A DNA stretch of 64,000 nt from DASXQK01 sp963757155 (GTDB taxonomy: Bacteria; Pseudomonadota; Alphaproteobacteria; Dongiales; Dongiaceae). Made by a program: the position numbers and the translations under genes. Of the stretch, positions 63,548 through 64,000 are shown piece after piece. Position 1 is the first letter of the stretch, and every line of letters starts with the position of its first letter. The notes below the pieces were generated by a model. That model did not search any database, had not been told where the DNA came from, and was given only the letters and a program-made list of their open reading frames with translations. The stretch lies in the NCBI GenBank assembly GCA_963757155.1, contig CAVWQS010000012.1, positions 62,001 to 126,000 on the forward strand. The letters are read 5' to 3'.

Positions 63548-64000
63548 CTAGAGGATGAACTTGCTGAGATCGGTGTTGCGCGCCAGCGGCGCCACGCGCT
63601 CCTGGACATAGGCCGCATCGATGGTGATCTGCTCGCCGGCCCGGTCGGCGGCGCTGAAGCTGATCTCCTCCAGCAGGCGCTCCAGCACCGTATGCAGACG
63701 CCGGGCGCCGATATTCTCGATGCTGCCGTTGATCTCGGCGGCGAGATCGGCCAAAGCATCGATGGCATCGGGAGCGAAATCCAGGGTCACCTTCTCGGTC
63801 GCCAGCAGGGCCTTGTACTGCTTGATCAGGCTGGCCTCGGGCTCCGTCAGAATTCGCTTCAGATCGTCGCGGGTCAGCGCCTGAAGCTCGACGCGGATCG
63901 GCAGCCGGCCCTGCAGCTCGGGCAGCAGATCGGAAGGCTTGGCCAGATGAAAGGCGCCCGAGGCGATGAACAGGATATGGTCGGTCTTCACCGGCCCATG
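63548..64000 (-). CDS. hslU: ATP-dependent protease ATPase subunit HslU, C-terminal part
   Basis: The last 150 residues are present; the 5' part lies beyond the window edge. VKTDHILFIASGAFHLAKPSDLLPELQGRLPIRVEL contains sensor 1 and the arginine-finger region. INGSIENIGARRLHTVLERLLEEISF contains the sensor 2 arginine. It ends with the conserved hydrophobic tail LSKFIL that inserts into HslV. AAA+ unfoldase of the HslUV protease. Confidence 0.96.
   Translation of the reverse strand, partial: HGPVKTDHILFIASGAFHLAKPSDLLPELQGRLPIRVELQALTRDDLKRILTEPEASLIKQYKALLATEKVTLDFAPDAIDALADLAAEINGSIENIGARRLHTVLERLLEEISFSAADRAGEQITIDAAYVQERVAPLARNTDLSKFIL

Overview
The window looks like an ordinary but high-GC alphaproteobacterial chromosome, probably Rhodospirillales-like. 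The evidence is the block hemE / PPDK-regulatory protein / maf / aroE / coaE / dnaQ / secB / Tim44-like / mltA / smr / XRE / hslU on one side and rho / hemJ / hemH / hemE / mnmE / mnmG / rsmG / parA / parB / holA / lptE / leuS on the other. In many alphaproteobacteria (Caulobacter is the reference case) this is the gene order around the replication origin. No plasmid, phage, CRISPR, rRNA or tRNA gene was seen. The window is cut inside an ABC ATPase on the left (only its last 41 codons are present) and inside hslU on the right.

Layout. 1-14 kb is accessory: a glutathione S-transferase, three tandem outer-membrane porins, a TPR-sulfotransferase, a double-module TPR-sulfotransferase, a degenerate redoxin/2OG-oxygenase fusion and a stand-alone sulfotransferase. 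14.3-19.1 kb is a core operon (DUF3576 lipoprotein, leuS, lptE, holA). 19.3-24.1 kb is a glycosyltransferase island. 24.4-30.5 kb is the partition/tRNA-modification operon (mnmE, mnmG, rsmG, parA, parB) with two perfect 16-bp parS sites. 30.5-40.4 kb is mixed metabolic cargo, ending in a translationally coupled ABC-permease/SDR operon. 40.4-44.8 kb is rho-hemJ-hemH-hemE. 44.82-45.22 kb is the predicted chromosomal origin. 45.2-48.1 kb is PPDK regulator-maf-aroE-coaE. 48.2-57.3 kb is a GntR-controlled peptide-uptake/peptidase/aldolase island. 57.4-64 kb returns to core genes.

Genes on either side of 44.82-45.22 kb run away from it. That intergenic stretch carries an AT-rich TAG-repeat segment and several TTATCCCCA-type DnaA-box variants, so I read it as oriC. 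The parS sites lie 16-18 kb away. Relative to the usual backbone three blocks are inserted: the glycosyltransferases between holA and parB, the 30.5-40.4 kb block between mnmE and rho, and the peptide island between coaE and dnaQ.

A striking technical feature is that about 18 single-base frameshifts lie in the first 30 kb, including in leuS, parA, mnmG and mnmE, while genes right of 30.5 kb are all open. Because essential genes are hit, I read most of these as sequence or assembly errors. Frameshifted genes are therefore annotated as CDS over their full span. A palindromic intergenic repeat family (five copies) and a shared 13-bp operator in the GntR island are the main repeated non-coding signals.
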